DNA from: Natranaeroarchaeum sulfidigenes
GTDB lineage: Archaea > Halobacteriota > Halobacteria > Halobacteriales > Natronoarchaeaceae
Length of the DNA: 64,000 bases
NCBI RefSeq assembly: GCF_017094485.1
Contig: NZ_CP064786.1
Span: 2,046,001-2,110,000, forward strand
Direction: 5' to 3'
Shown: positions 1-7,140 of the stretch, in pieces
Layout: each line of letters starts with the position of its first letter
Position numbering within the stretch: position 1 is the first letter of the stretch
Notes under the pieces: model-generated
What the model saw: the letters and a program-made list of their open reading frames with translations, nothing else
Databases searched by the model: none
Told to the model about the DNA's origin: nothing
Made by a program: the position numbers and the translations under genes

Positions 1-1
1 G

Positions 2-145
2 GCAAAGGAAGCGTTCCTGACGAACTCGACGTGGGAGCTCCGGCCGATCGAGACGCTCGACGGCATCGAGATTGGCAGTGGGCCGGTGACCACGCTGCTC
101 TCACGGCGGTTTGACGCGCGTGTCGAACGGGATCACTACGAGTGA
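2..145 (+). CDS. C-terminal end of class-IV aminotransferase (PabC/IlvE-like), partial
   Basis: The left edge cuts this gene; only the last 47 residues are present. The visible peptide contains EAFLTNSTWELRPIETLDG and then GSGPVTTLLSRRF, the C-terminal pattern of PLP-dependent class-IV aminotransferases (branched-chain aminotransferase or aminodeoxychorismate lyase). The T-N-S-T motif lies in the cofactor phosphate-binding region in this family. PabC and IlvE cannot be told apart without the N-terminal half. It ends 64 bp before the next gene on the same strand, so co-transcription is possible. Confidence 0.75.
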   Translation, partial: AKEAFLTNSTWELRPIETLDGIEIGSGPVTTLLSRRFDARVERDHYE

Positions 146-209
146 TGGGTGGAATCCAAGCGGCCGGCCGCGTAACGTTTAATCCCCTCGGCCGAGCACT
201 CGGAGATAG

Positions 210-566
210 ATGCAGGACGACCGGATAGCGCTCGGCCTCGACCTCTTGCGCTCGCTGGAACACGATGAGCTAAGCGTCGCCGATGCCGTCGACAGGCTGG
301 AGACCGTCTCCACGCATCCCGCAGTCACCAGAGAGATCCTCGACACTGCAGAGAAACGCGGGATTATCGAACGCAAGGACGGGATCATCCGCCCGAAACA
401 CAGCGAGTTTGTCAGCTACGAGAGTCAGGTCGTCCAGAAAGACGGCGAGTTCGAGTGTCAGCGCTGTGGGGCGGGGCTCTCGACTGGGCACTTCATCAAG
501 TACGATGCGGGCGAACTGGGTCCCTTTGGCTCCTCTTGTATCCGGAAGGTCACCGGCCGCGACTGA
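210..566 (+). CDS. Small CxxC haloarchaeal protein (DUF5830-type)
   Basis: A 118-residue protein with an N-terminal helical half that looks like a winged-helix or helix bundle (residues 1-65) and a C-terminal cysteine-bearing half with the motif ECQRCG near residue 85 and another Cys in GSSCIRKV near the end. I recall this as the haloarchaeal DUF5830 family; function unknown. The CxxC plus a later Cys could bind zinc. The last 17 bases overlap convergently with the gene on the opposite strand. A TATA-like GTTTAAT lies about 30 bp upstream, which fits a short-leader or leaderless transcript. Confidence 0.7.
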   Translation: MQDDRIALGLDLLRSLEHDELSVADAVDRLETVSTHPAVTREILDTAEKRGIIERKDGIIRPKHSEFVSYESQVVQKDGEFECQRCGAGLSTGHFIKYDAGELGPFGSSCIRKVTGRD

Positions 567-1674
567 GCTCTTCGATTAGTCGCTCGATCGCCTCGCGCTG
601 TTTGTCGAGCCGTTCGTTCTGATGCTCGACGACCGCCCGCAGTTCGGCGAGTTCTTCGGCGATCGCCTTGCTGTCAGGATCGCTCTCTGCCGGTTCGAAG
701 CCGACATCCTCAAAATCGAACCCGTCGTCATCGGCTGTGTTCCGTGACGATTCGTCGTCAGTCGTTTGTCCCCGCTCGTTAACCGACTGTGAGCGGTCTG
801 TGCTACCCTCGGAGTCAAACTCGGTCGCGTCAGTATCAGGCGCTCCGCTCTCCTCAGGATCGTTCGATGGCTCCGCTGTCTCTACTGCCTCCGTTCCACC
901 CGAGTCCTCGATCACCTGTTCAGCAGAGAGCTCCTCGTCACCCTCGGTCGACGGTGGGTTGGCTTCAAGCGGATCAACACCTTCGCCGAAAGCCACGCCA
1001 CCAGCACCCGGCTGCTCGGCTGGCTCCTCGTCTTCCGACTCGTTCGCGGTTCGTAGCTCCTCGATCGAGTCGACGCCGTGGTACGCGGTCAGCGCGTCGG
1101 ACAGTTTGCTCTCGACGTCCCGTGCCTGATCGTTCGGTGCTTTGATCCGCTGCTGGCGGCCGTCCACGTCGAGGACTACCTGTGTTGCGACGCTACCCTT
1201 CTCGAAGGTTAGATCAGTTACGTCGTCGTAGTGGAACTCCTCGTAATCGGTGTCCCAGACGGCTGCGCCGATGTGTTTGACTAGCCGCTCGCTCGTGACG
1301 ATCAGCGTCAGCTCGCTGAATCGATAGGTCGACAGGACTGTCTCTCCTGGTTCGGTGATCCCTGCGGCATTTATGATCCCAGCGACGACAGGATGGATCA
1401 CGTCGTCAGCACACTTCGATGGAATCGTGAACTCGCGGGTTCCATCAACCGGATAATCGAGACTGAACCGCGTTTTGCGTCGGCCCTCCGAGATAGTTAG
1501 CCGCTCCGCATCGTGTGGGTACTCTTCGACCGACTCGTCGCTCAACAGGCCCTCGGCCCGGTAGATCAGCGTTCGGGTCGGCGTGATATACAGCTGGTCC
1601 TCTCCGCCTAACGGCACCGACGCGGCGACCGTCTCTCCGTCAAGAGCGGATTCTACGACACCGGGTTCGCTCAT
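550..1674 (-). CDS. PH-like repeat protein with acidic linker and C-terminal coiled coil
   Basis: A 374-residue protein. Residues about 5-95 and 100-195 look like two tandem beta-rich modules (each has a G-E-T-V start, a membrane/PH-like strand pattern such as LTLIVTSERLV, and a closing helix). Residues 215-325 are low-complexity and very acidic. The last 45 residues form a clear heptad helix (ELAELRAVVEHQNERL), so a coiled-coil oligomer is likely. It resembles a haloarchaeal PH-like domain family that I recall as DUF7115, without certainty. I chose the Met beginning MSEPGVVES; a Met seven codons upstream also exists. No signal peptide or membrane helix is seen. Function unknown. Confidence 0.65.
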   Translation of the reverse strand: MSEPGVVESALDGETVAASVPLGGEDQLYITPTRTLIYRAEGLLSDESVEEYPHDAERLTISEGRRKTRFSLDYPVDGTREFTIPSKCADDVIHPVVAGIINAAGITEPGETVLSTYRFSELTLIVTSERLVKHIGAAVWDTDYEEFHYDDVTDLTFEKGSVATQVVLDVDGRQQRIKAPNDQARDVESKLSDALTAYHGVDSIEELRTANESEDEEPAEQPGAGGVAFGEGVDPLEANPPSTEGDEELSAEQVIEDSGGTEAVETAEPSNDPEESGAPDTDATEFDSEGSTDRSQSVNERGQTTDDESSRNTADDDGFDFEDVGFEPAESDPDSKAIAEELAELRAVVEHQNERLDKQREAIERLIEELSRGR

Positions 1675-1762
1675 GCACGTGTGTTCTTCCCCCATGGCTT
1701 AAAACTGCAGGCTCCGATCGTAGTGTGAACGAATAACACACGAACTCGGCGTAGATGAGAAG

Positions 1763-1770
1763 CTTAAAGA
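1763..1770 (+). promoter_or_regulatory. TATA box of tRNA-Met
   Basis: The sequence CTTAAAGA lies about 28 bp upstream of the tRNA-Met 5' end, the usual distance for an archaeal TATA element. Confidence 0.5.
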
Positions 1771-1795
1771 TAATCAGCGGACAACTCGCAGATGA

Positions 1796-1945
1796 GCCCG
1801 GGTGGCTTAGCTGGACATAGCGCCGCACTCATAGGGTTCAGAGATTCGGTGCGGTACCTTGGAAGCCTCTCATGTCCACACGAGGACTGCCGAGCCTCGA
1901 ACCTGGGACATGCGGAGATCGAGGGTTCGGAGCCCTCCCCGGGCA
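1796..1945 (+). tRNA. Elongator tRNA-Met (CAT) with intron at 1834-1909
   Basis: The acceptor strands GCCCGGG (1796-1802) and CCCGGGC (1938-1944) pair fully, with discriminator A at 1945. The T arm is GAGGG-TTCGGAG-CCCTC (1921-1937). The anticodon CAT is at 1830-1832 in the stem CCGCA/TGCGG. Between A37 and position 38 lies an intron of about 76 nt (1834-1909). Its ends can pair (GGGTTC with GAACCT), as expected for the bulge-helix-bulge recognised by the archaeal splicing endonuclease. An intron of this size at this place is known in elongator tRNA-Met of Haloferax. The exact boundaries may shift by one or two bases. Tandem copies of its 3' end follow downstream. Confidence 0.93.
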
Positions 1946-2107
1946 CTGGCTTTCTACGCGACGTCACGAACGTAGTGAGTGACGAGTTCCGAAAGCCAGT
2001 GCCACATGTGGGCGGAGAACCCGTAGGCTCTCGTGAGTGAGTGCAGCGAACGATCGAAAGTACGGGAGAGCATAGCTCTCCCGGTTGTTCGGAGCCCTCC
2101 CCGGGCA
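1946..2107 (+). mobile_element. tRNA-tailed unit 1 after tRNA-Met (162 bp), candidate mini integrative element
   Basis: The 21 bp at 1925-1945 (tRNA positions G53 to A73) recur exactly at 2087-2107. Between the copies lie: hairpin 1 (CTGGCTTTC at 1946-1954 pairs with GAAAGCCAG at 1991-1999); a segment GGGCGGAGAAC (2010-2020) that can pair with GTTC-GGA-GCCC of the tail copy; and hairpin 2 (CGGGAGAGC at 2063-2071 with GCTCTCCCG at 2075-2083, 3-nt loop). The copy is followed by TTTTCA. It could be the product of site-specific insertion at the tRNA 3' end, or a structured RNA with a tRNA-like tail. No ORF is present. A similar unit follows tRNA-Ser at about 48.6 kb. Confidence 0.6.
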
Positions 2108-2241
2108 TTTTCAACTGTCACGAACCTCGTGTGAGTGACAACTCAGGAAATCCCGGGGTGGAGAACCCGTAGGATCTGCACGAGCGAAGCGAGTCCAGAG
2201 GAGAGAAGCGCCTGCTCTTCTCGTCGTTTGGAGCCCTCCCC
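2108..2241 (+). mobile_element. tRNA-tailed unit 2 after tRNA-Met, decayed copy
   Basis: A second unit follows directly. It has the same order of parts: hairpin 1 (TGTCAC/GTGACA around 2117-2141), GGGTGGAGAAC (2156-2166), CGAGCGAAGCGAG, a GAGAAG/CTTCTC hairpin, then a degenerate tail at about 2227-2245 that keeps 12 exact bases of the tRNA-Met tail (2230-2241). The 14-mer GGAGAACCCGTAGG occurs in both units (2014-2027 and 2160-2173, 146 bp apart). The decay of the tail suggests this is the older unit of the tandem pair. Confidence 0.5.
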
Positions 2242-2319
2242 TGGAACTTCCAGAACGACACAACCGTCGGCGAACGTCCGTCCCGAAGGATTTTTTGTCC
2301 AGTGTATACCTTCCAGCGT

Positions 2320-2781
2320 ATGTTCCGATCAGGCAGGTTTGTCGCCGAACAGCTTTCTTCCGTTACCGACGAGCAAATCCAGCCGAACGGGGTCGACCTG
2401 ACCGTTGCGAACGTGTTCGAACAGACGGAGTCAGGACGGATCGACCGGGACGGAAAATCGATCGGCGAGCGACAAGAGCTAGCCACGTCAGCAGGGGCAT
2501 ATCACCTCGATCCCGGACACTACATCGCGCGGTATGGGGAGACGATTTCGATCCCCGAGGGACACATTGGGTTCGTCCTGCCACGCTCGTCGCTCATGCG
2601 AAACTCCGCGATGCTGCACACTGCGGTGTGGGACGCTGGCTACACAGGCCGCGGCGAAGGACTACTCGATGTCAACTACGAACTCGAACTACAACAGGAT
2701 GCCCGAATCGCCCAGCTCGTCCTGTCCCGTGCTGAACACGTGGGGTCCTATGACGGATCGTATCAAGAAGAGAACCTGTAG
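2320..2781 (+). CDS. dut: dUTPase / dCTP deaminase family nucleotidohydrolase
   Basis: A 153-residue trimeric-fold enzyme that hydrolyses dUTP to dUMP and keeps uracil out of DNA. Visible family motifs are PNGVDLTV near residue 25, PRSSLMRN near 92 (phosphate-binding RSS motif) and TAVWDAGYTGRG near 106 (uracil-binding hairpin region). The sequence is of the archaeal type shared by dCTP deaminases and dUTPases. Haloarchaeal members are annotated as dUTPase, but a deaminating activity cannot be excluded by eye. The start MFRSGRFVAEQL fits the family; a Met six codons upstream is less likely. The tRNA-Met tail units lie just upstream. Confidence 0.88.
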   Translation: MFRSGRFVAEQLSSVTDEQIQPNGVDLTVANVFEQTESGRIDRDGKSIGERQELATSAGAYHLDPGHYIARYGETISIPEGHIGFVLPRSSLMRNSAMLHTAVWDAGYTGRGEGLLDVNYELELQQDARIAQLVLSRAEHVGSYDGSYQEENL

Positions 2782-2992
2782 GAGGTGCTTACTCGGATCG
2801 ATTCGGGGTGAACAGTTCGGGACGGTCTCACATTTTGATTAGCTAGACTGTCCGCTACTCTTTGACATTCGCGGCACTCACTCGAAGAAAAATCTGCTTA
2901 AAAGAGAGAAGTCAATGACAATCCGTTCGACATCTCTGTGAACGGTTATCCGTCATTAATAGGCCTGCGGTGATAGCGTACGTCGGCACAAT

Positions 2993-3280
2993 ATGAGCCA
3001 AACAATGTCGTCAGACGAGACAGGTTCCACGATGGAGGCCGGTGCGGACACGGCCCTCATTGCATCGGTAGTATCGGTCGGGCTAGCACTGTACGCCTAT
3101 TTTGCGCGTGGTGACCGCGAGTTGGGGATCTTCGTTGGGCTCTGGGCACCGACGATACTGACGCTCTCGAATCACTTCAAGCAGCGCGACATCGAACAAC
3201 AGCTGCAGTCGATGCCCCTGGCGGGATCGACCGGGAACGTTCGTGAGACGATCGAAGAGCTGATTCAGTCCCGGAACTGA
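2993..3280 (+). CDS. Small membrane protein, unknown
   Basis: A 95-residue protein with a short hydrophilic N terminus, two predicted membrane segments (about residues 21-38, IASVVSVGLALYAYFA; and 45-62, GIFVGLWAPTILTL) and a charged cytoplasmic tail. A second Met at codon 5 could be the start. No family beyond haloarchaeal small membrane protein is recognised. TATA-like TCATTAATA lies about 40 bp upstream. A T-run terminator follows. Confidence 0.6.
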   Translation: MSQTMSSDETGSTMEAGADTALIASVVSVGLALYAYFARGDRELGIFVGLWAPTILTLSNHFKQRDIEQQLQSMPLAGSTGNVRETIEELIQSRN

Positions 3281-3292
3281 CCGTCCCGGACG

Positions 3293-3298
3293 TTTTTT
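3293..3298 (+). terminator. T-run terminator
   Basis: TTTTTT lies 13 bp after the stop codon of the small membrane protein gene. Archaeal RNA polymerase terminates at such T-runs. Confidence 0.4.
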
Positions 3299-3366
3299 CG
3301 CCAACTGTTTGAGCACTTTGTGACCAGAACTACTGTAGTGCTCCATCCTCTACGATTCGAACAAGT

Positions 3367-3870
3367 ATGCTTGTAGGCGTCATCTCGGACACGCACGACA
3401 ACGTATCGGCTGTAAACCGCGCGGTATCGGTCTTCGAGAAACGAGGTGTCGAGACGGTCATCCACTGTGGCGACGTGATCGCACCACCCGTCGTTCCCCA
3501 TTTCGATGGGCTGGAAGTCCACGCCGTTCTCGGGAACAACGACGGCGAGCTCGACGGCCTGGAGTCCGCTTTCCGTCAGCTCGGGAACGGAAGCAAACTC
3601 CACGGGCGGTTCACCGAACTGGAGTTCGACGGGATGACGTTCGCCGTGCTTCACGGTGAGAGCTTGGACGACATCGAGGCGCATGCTGCGTCGGGCGAGT
3701 ACGAGTACGTCTGTTACGGCCACCACCACGTCGCCGAGGAACGCGAGGTCGACGGGACCACGGTGCTGAACCCGGGTGCTCACTTCCCCACGGTGCCGGA
3801 CGAACACCGCAGTATCGCGATCGTCGACACCGAGAGCGACGACGTCGAGTTCGTCGCCGTCGAGGAGTGA
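3367..3870 (+). CDS. YfcE/MJ0936-type metallophosphodiesterase
   Basis: A 167-residue calcineurin-like phosphoesterase. All metal-binding motifs are visible in order: D8-T-H10 (DTHDN), GD in VIHCGDV, GNND near residue 57, the later histidine in LHGES, and the GHHH cluster near residue 120. The size matches the compact archaeal YfcE/MJ0936 class, which hydrolyses artificial phosphodiesters; the natural substrate is unknown. The start codon follows a TATA-poor leader. The next gene begins 25 bp downstream on the same strand, so they may form an operon. Confidence 0.88.
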   Translation: MLVGVISDTHDNVSAVNRAVSVFEKRGVETVIHCGDVIAPPVVPHFDGLEVHAVLGNNDGELDGLESAFRQLGNGSKLHGRFTELEFDGMTFAVLHGESLDDIEAHAASGEYEYVCYGHHHVAEEREVDGTTVLNPGAHFPTVPDEHRSIAIVDTESDDVEFVAVEE

Positions 3871-3895
3871 ACCACTGAGTGTCATCCCGAACACA

Positions 3896-4603
3896 ATGGA
3901 CAAACAGGACCTCCGCGAGTGCATCTGGGACGAGCTAGAGGAGAGTGGCGACGCGCGGTTCCCATTTCCGCCACATGGCCGGATTCCCAATTTCGCGGGC
4001 GCTGACGAGGCCGCACAGCGGCTCTCTGAGCGACCCGAGTGGAGCGCCGCCGAAACCATCAAAATCAATCCCGACTCGCCTCAGCGTCCGGTCCGACAGC
4101 GAGCACTCGAAGCTGGGAAGACGCTGTACATGGCGGTCCCGCGGCTCCGCGACGCCGACTGTTTTCTCCGACTCGATCCGGACGAGATCGACGACTACCA
4201 TCGGGCGACGACGATCGCCGGATCGAGCGAACTCGGCATCCAGATCGGTCCCGACGCAGTCGAGTCGGTCGACCTGATCGTCTCCGGGAGCGTCGTCGTC
4301 AACGAAGCAGGGGCACGGATCGGCAAAGGTGAGGGATACAGCGACCTGGAGTACGCACTACTGGATGCGCTCGGGCTCGTCGACGACACGACGCCGGTCG
4401 TTACGACCGTCCACGAGTTACAGGTCGTCGACGAGGCGGTTGCGGTCGACGAACACGACGTCCCACTCGATCTAATCGTGACGCCGGAACGAGCTATCGA
4501 AACGAACACGAGCTACGATCGATCGGACGGGATCGACTGGTCGGCGCTCGACGACGACCGGATCGAAGAGATGCCGGTCCTGCAGGAGCTCCGGGACGGC
4601 TAG
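3896..4603 (+). CDS. 5-formyltetrahydrofolate cyclo-ligase family protein
   Basis: A 235-residue protein. The pattern fits the ATP-dependent 5-formyl-THF cyclo-ligase (MTHFS) fold: an N-terminal helix (KQDLRECIWDELE), the strand TIKINPDSPQRPVRQRALEAGKTLYMAVPRL, and the C-terminal signature VVVNEAGARIGKGEGYSDLEYALL, the glycine-rich GKGEGYSDLE phosphate/folate loop of the family. It converts 5-formyl-THF to 5,10-methenyl-THF in one-carbon metabolism. I chose the Met at MDKQDLRE, 25 bp after the upstream phosphoesterase; a longer frame runs into that gene and lacks homology-like sequence. Confidence 0.8.
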   Translation: MDKQDLRECIWDELEESGDARFPFPPHGRIPNFAGADEAAQRLSERPEWSAAETIKINPDSPQRPVRQRALEAGKTLYMAVPRLRDADCFLRLDPDEIDDYHRATTIAGSSELGIQIGPDAVESVDLIVSGSVVVNEAGARIGKGEGYSDLEYALLDALGLVDDTTPVVTTVHELQVVDEAVAVDEHDVPLDLIVTPERAIETNTSYDRSDGIDWSALDDDRIEEMPVLQELRDG

Positions 4604-4754
4604 CAGGGGTGGCCACGGTTGGGCGAGCAGGCGACACAGCGCGTCCCGATGTGATGTGTCGCGCTACTGCAGTCCACAGCGGGTGAGTTGACGGGGAATA
4701 CCGAGGGATTGCCACGGTTTCATATATATACCTGTGTGCGCCGATTGTCAGGGG

Positions 4755-6011
4755 CTACAACGGCGTCGCCAGCGCCCAGCAGTCGGTCGTCGGATCGATC
4801 CGGTGGGGTTCCGCGCCACGTTCGGCGAGGATCCCCGCGTGGTAGAGCAACGCTTTGAGCTGGAACGTCGTCGCCGAGTGATAGACGTTTCCGTCGGCAA
4901 GGGCTTCCCGGTCGAGCGTATTCTCGTCGGCGAACACTCGCTCGCGGGCGTCGTCGGTCCCGCGAACGAACAGCTCGACCGCGAAGGCTGGATGGTGTTC
5001 GTGCAGGTGGACCACCAACTGGCGCAGCGATGGGGCGGATATTCCGTCGTCGGCAAGTGACTGTAGCTCCTCGACCAGCAGGGGCGTCGCGGGGTACTCG
5101 GAGAGCACACGACGGGTGAGCTGACCCCACGCTGGCGCCTGCTCGGCGAATCGCTGTCGAGTCCGTCGCCAGTCGTCGAACTGAGCCAGGGCGTCACCCA
5201 GTGATCCATCGGCCCGTTCGAGCGCGAATCGAACGACTTCACGCCCGAGTGGTGTGACGTGAACGTCACCGTCAGGAACTGACTCGATCAGACCGAGAAA
5301 CCCCGCGCCGGTTCGGGCACTGTCGACTGCTCCGACAACGTATTTCTCTATCAACTCCGCGGTGGGACCGTCGTGATGGACCGCCAGCGGGTATGCGAGG
5401 TAGTTCTTCGGGTGGTTCAGACCGAACGACTGATCGGCAACACCCTGTGCAGTTGTCTGAAACCGGATCGCGCTGGCGGTCGTCGGTGACTCCGCACCGA
5501 CGAGCCGTGGCGCTTCGAGTACATCGACGTCGCCGCCCGCTGCGACGCCGAGCACGCCGACGTTCAGGTCCTGCGCAAGGGATTGTGCTGCGGCGCTGAT
5601 CGCGTCCTGTGGCGCGGCGAGATAGGCGGCATTGGCCTCCGCAATTCGGTCGTGAGCCTGTACGATTCCCTGTTCGATGTCGACGTAGTCGTCCTCACGA
5701 TACCCCTTCGCCTCGACCGCGATCAGCGGCGGGTGGTCACGCGTTGGCTCGCCAAAGACCCATTCGTCGTCGAGCCACCCCACGCCGACGAGATCGGGAT
5801 AGCCCGTGCCGATTTCGACCCTGTTGAACGGCGACAGCGACTCGGTGATTCGGGGGTCGACGCGTCGCTCGGCGAGCCACCGGTCGGTCGCGAACTGTGT
5901 GTCGACGACTGCGTAGCCATGCTCCCGATTATCCCCGGGAAAGAGGGCGCGTTTCGTGTGGGCGAGTACTTCGGGTTCCGTTGGCCCGATCTCGCCAGTC
6001 CGTACTGGCAT
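4755..6011 (-). CDS. Haloarchaeal protein with putative PD-(D/E)XK nuclease domain
   Basis: A 418-residue protein. The N-terminal half contains TGYPDLVGVG (about residue 70) followed by PLIAVEAKGYR (about residue 95). This D-then-E-x-K spacing is the active-site pattern of restriction-like nucleases of the PD-(D/E)XK fold. The middle and C-terminal parts are alpha-helical with a winged-helix-like stretch (GFLGLIESVPDGDVHVTPLGREVVRF). The start MPVRTGEIGPTEP was chosen because the longer frame overlaps the upstream gene. It lies 40 bp downstream of the SRAP gene on the same strand, so both may be co-expressed and act on DNA lesions. The nuclease role is inferred from the motif only. Confidence 0.6.
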   Translation of the reverse strand: MPVRTGEIGPTEPEVLAHTKRALFPGDNREHGYAVVDTQFATDRWLAERRVDPRITESLSPFNRVEIGTGYPDLVGVGWLDDEWVFGEPTRDHPPLIAVEAKGYREDDYVDIEQGIVQAHDRIAEANAAYLAAPQDAISAAAQSLAQDLNVGVLGVAAGGDVDVLEAPRLVGAESPTTASAIRFQTTAQGVADQSFGLNHPKNYLAYPLAVHHDGPTAELIEKYVVGAVDSARTGAGFLGLIESVPDGDVHVTPLGREVVRFALERADGSLGDALAQFDDWRRTRQRFAEQAPAWGQLTRRVLSEYPATPLLVEELQSLADDGISAPSLRQLVVHLHEHHPAFAVELFVRGTDDARERVFADENTLDREALADGNVYHSATTFQLKALLYHAGILAERGAEPHRIDPTTDCWALATPL

Positions 6012-6051
6012 CTCGTGTTCGGTTTCGGCCTGTGGTAAGTATAGCTGTCGG

Positions 6052-6777
6052 CTAGCCGAACTGATCGAGACCGGTCTGGGGGTCACTCTCGGGCGCGTCT
6101 ACCGGCTCGATGATCCCGGGAGAGTCGTTTCTGGGATCGTTCACCGCAGCGGAGATCGGGTACCTCTCGAAGTCGTCACCCGAGTGGGGGTCGAGCAGTT
6201 CCGCTTTCGACTGTGGCGACTCGCTCAACCACGTCCGCTCCTCGTCGGCGTCGAAGACGACAGGCATCCGGTGGTGGAGCGGTTCCATGAGCGCGTTCGG
6301 GGTTGTCGTCAGCACCGTCACGGTGGTCGTCGAGTGATCGCCGTCGCTCCAGCGTGACCAGAGACCGGCCATCGCGAACGGCTCCCCATCTACCCGTTCG
6401 ACCCGGAACGGTTGTTTGCCGTCGGTACGCTCCTGCCACTCGTAGAAGCCGTCCGCAAGCACGAGACAGTGTCCCCCGGTCGGGCGCTCCGCGTCCGCCT
6501 GTCCGTTCCGGGTAAACGCGTCGCGGAAGGCCGGTTTCTCGTCCACAGTCTCGGTGCGCGCGTTGATCAGGCCGTTCCATTCGCCGGGGTCGTCGGCCCA
6601 ATGTGGAACAAAACCCCACGAGCAGAGCTTGACGTGTCCCGAGAGTTCATCCCGGATGACCGGTATCTCGTCCTCCGGAGCGATGTTGTACGACGGCTGG
6701 AAATCAGCAGATATCGACACTTCGAAACGTTCTTCGATCGTTGAGGGCGCCGCGAAGAGGGAGCTACGGCCACACAT
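6052..6777 (-). CDS. SRAP-domain abasic-site processing protein (YedK/HMCES family)
   Basis: A 241-residue SRAP protein. The N-terminal MCGR gives the catalytic Cys2, which in this family forms a thiazolidine crosslink with abasic sites in single-stranded DNA. Other family residues are visible: NARTET near residue 70, FYEW (the catalytic glutamate) near 111 and HHRMPVV near 167. It is predicted to shield abasic sites at replication forks. The SRAP core spans about residues 1-215, with a short acidic tail. The gene heads a two-gene set with the putative nuclease downstream. The start is fixed by the need for Cys2. Confidence 0.92.
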   Translation of the reverse strand: MCGRSSLFAAPSTIEERFEVSISADFQPSYNIAPEDEIPVIRDELSGHVKLCSWGFVPHWADDPGEWNGLINARTETVDEKPAFRDAFTRNGQADAERPTGGHCLVLADGFYEWQERTDGKQPFRVERVDGEPFAMAGLWSRWSDGDHSTTTVTVLTTTPNALMEPLHHRMPVVFDADEERTWLSESPQSKAELLDPHSGDDFERYPISAAVNDPRNDSPGIIEPVDAPESDPQTGLDQFG

Positions 6778-7140
6778 GCACGACCCTACGGTTGCGGATA
6801 AGGAAAACCCTCGCCCAACGGGTGGTTGCTGGGCACGCCCGACGTGGACCAGCTATCGAGTCGCTCGGACGCAGCCTGAGAGCTTCTCATCCTGAATGTG
6901 GACCGAAGCTCCCCGCTCCGGAAGCGCCTTGCCAACGTCGCCCGCTGCGACCGGGAGTTTATTCGCCACTTCGGTCCGTTATGGATCTATGGGACGACCT
7001 GTAGCAAAGTCGGATTCACCCCACGGCTAAAGCCGTGGGCTCTCTCCTTCAAACTCTGTAGTTCGCGACGTGGTGGCAGCTTCGGGAACGATAGTGACAT
7101 CGCCGGCAGACTAATGTTTTGGGAACCTCTAGCATAGAGT
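6778..7140. other. Intergenic region with hairpin relic
   Basis: 363 bp between the divergent SRAP and acidic repeat-protein genes. Short frames here have no recognisable content. The one clear element is the perfect hairpin at 7020-7039. The sequence before 7141 (TAATGTTTTGG, then AGCATAGAGT) is weakly TATA-like. Confidence 0.4.
7020..7039. repeat. CCCACGGC-TAAA-GCCGTGGG hairpin, possible IS200/IS605 end relic
   Basis: A perfect 8-bp stem with a 4-nt loop, preceded by GGATTCACC and followed by CTCTCTCC. From general knowledge, hairpins of this sequence sit at the right end of haloarchaeal IS200/IS605-type elements next to tnpB. No transposase or TnpB remnant is visible here, so it may be a solo end or a coincidence. 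Confidence 0.4.

Noticed and set aside
1925-2241. Classical integrated virus or genomic island at tRNA-Met
   Set aside because: The att-like copies enclose only 140-162 bp, and no integrase or phage gene is nearby. A mini-element or structured RNA fits better.
3265-4068. Minus-strand open frame of 267 codons
   Set aside because: Antisense to the metallophosphoesterase, whose metal motifs are all present on the plus strand.
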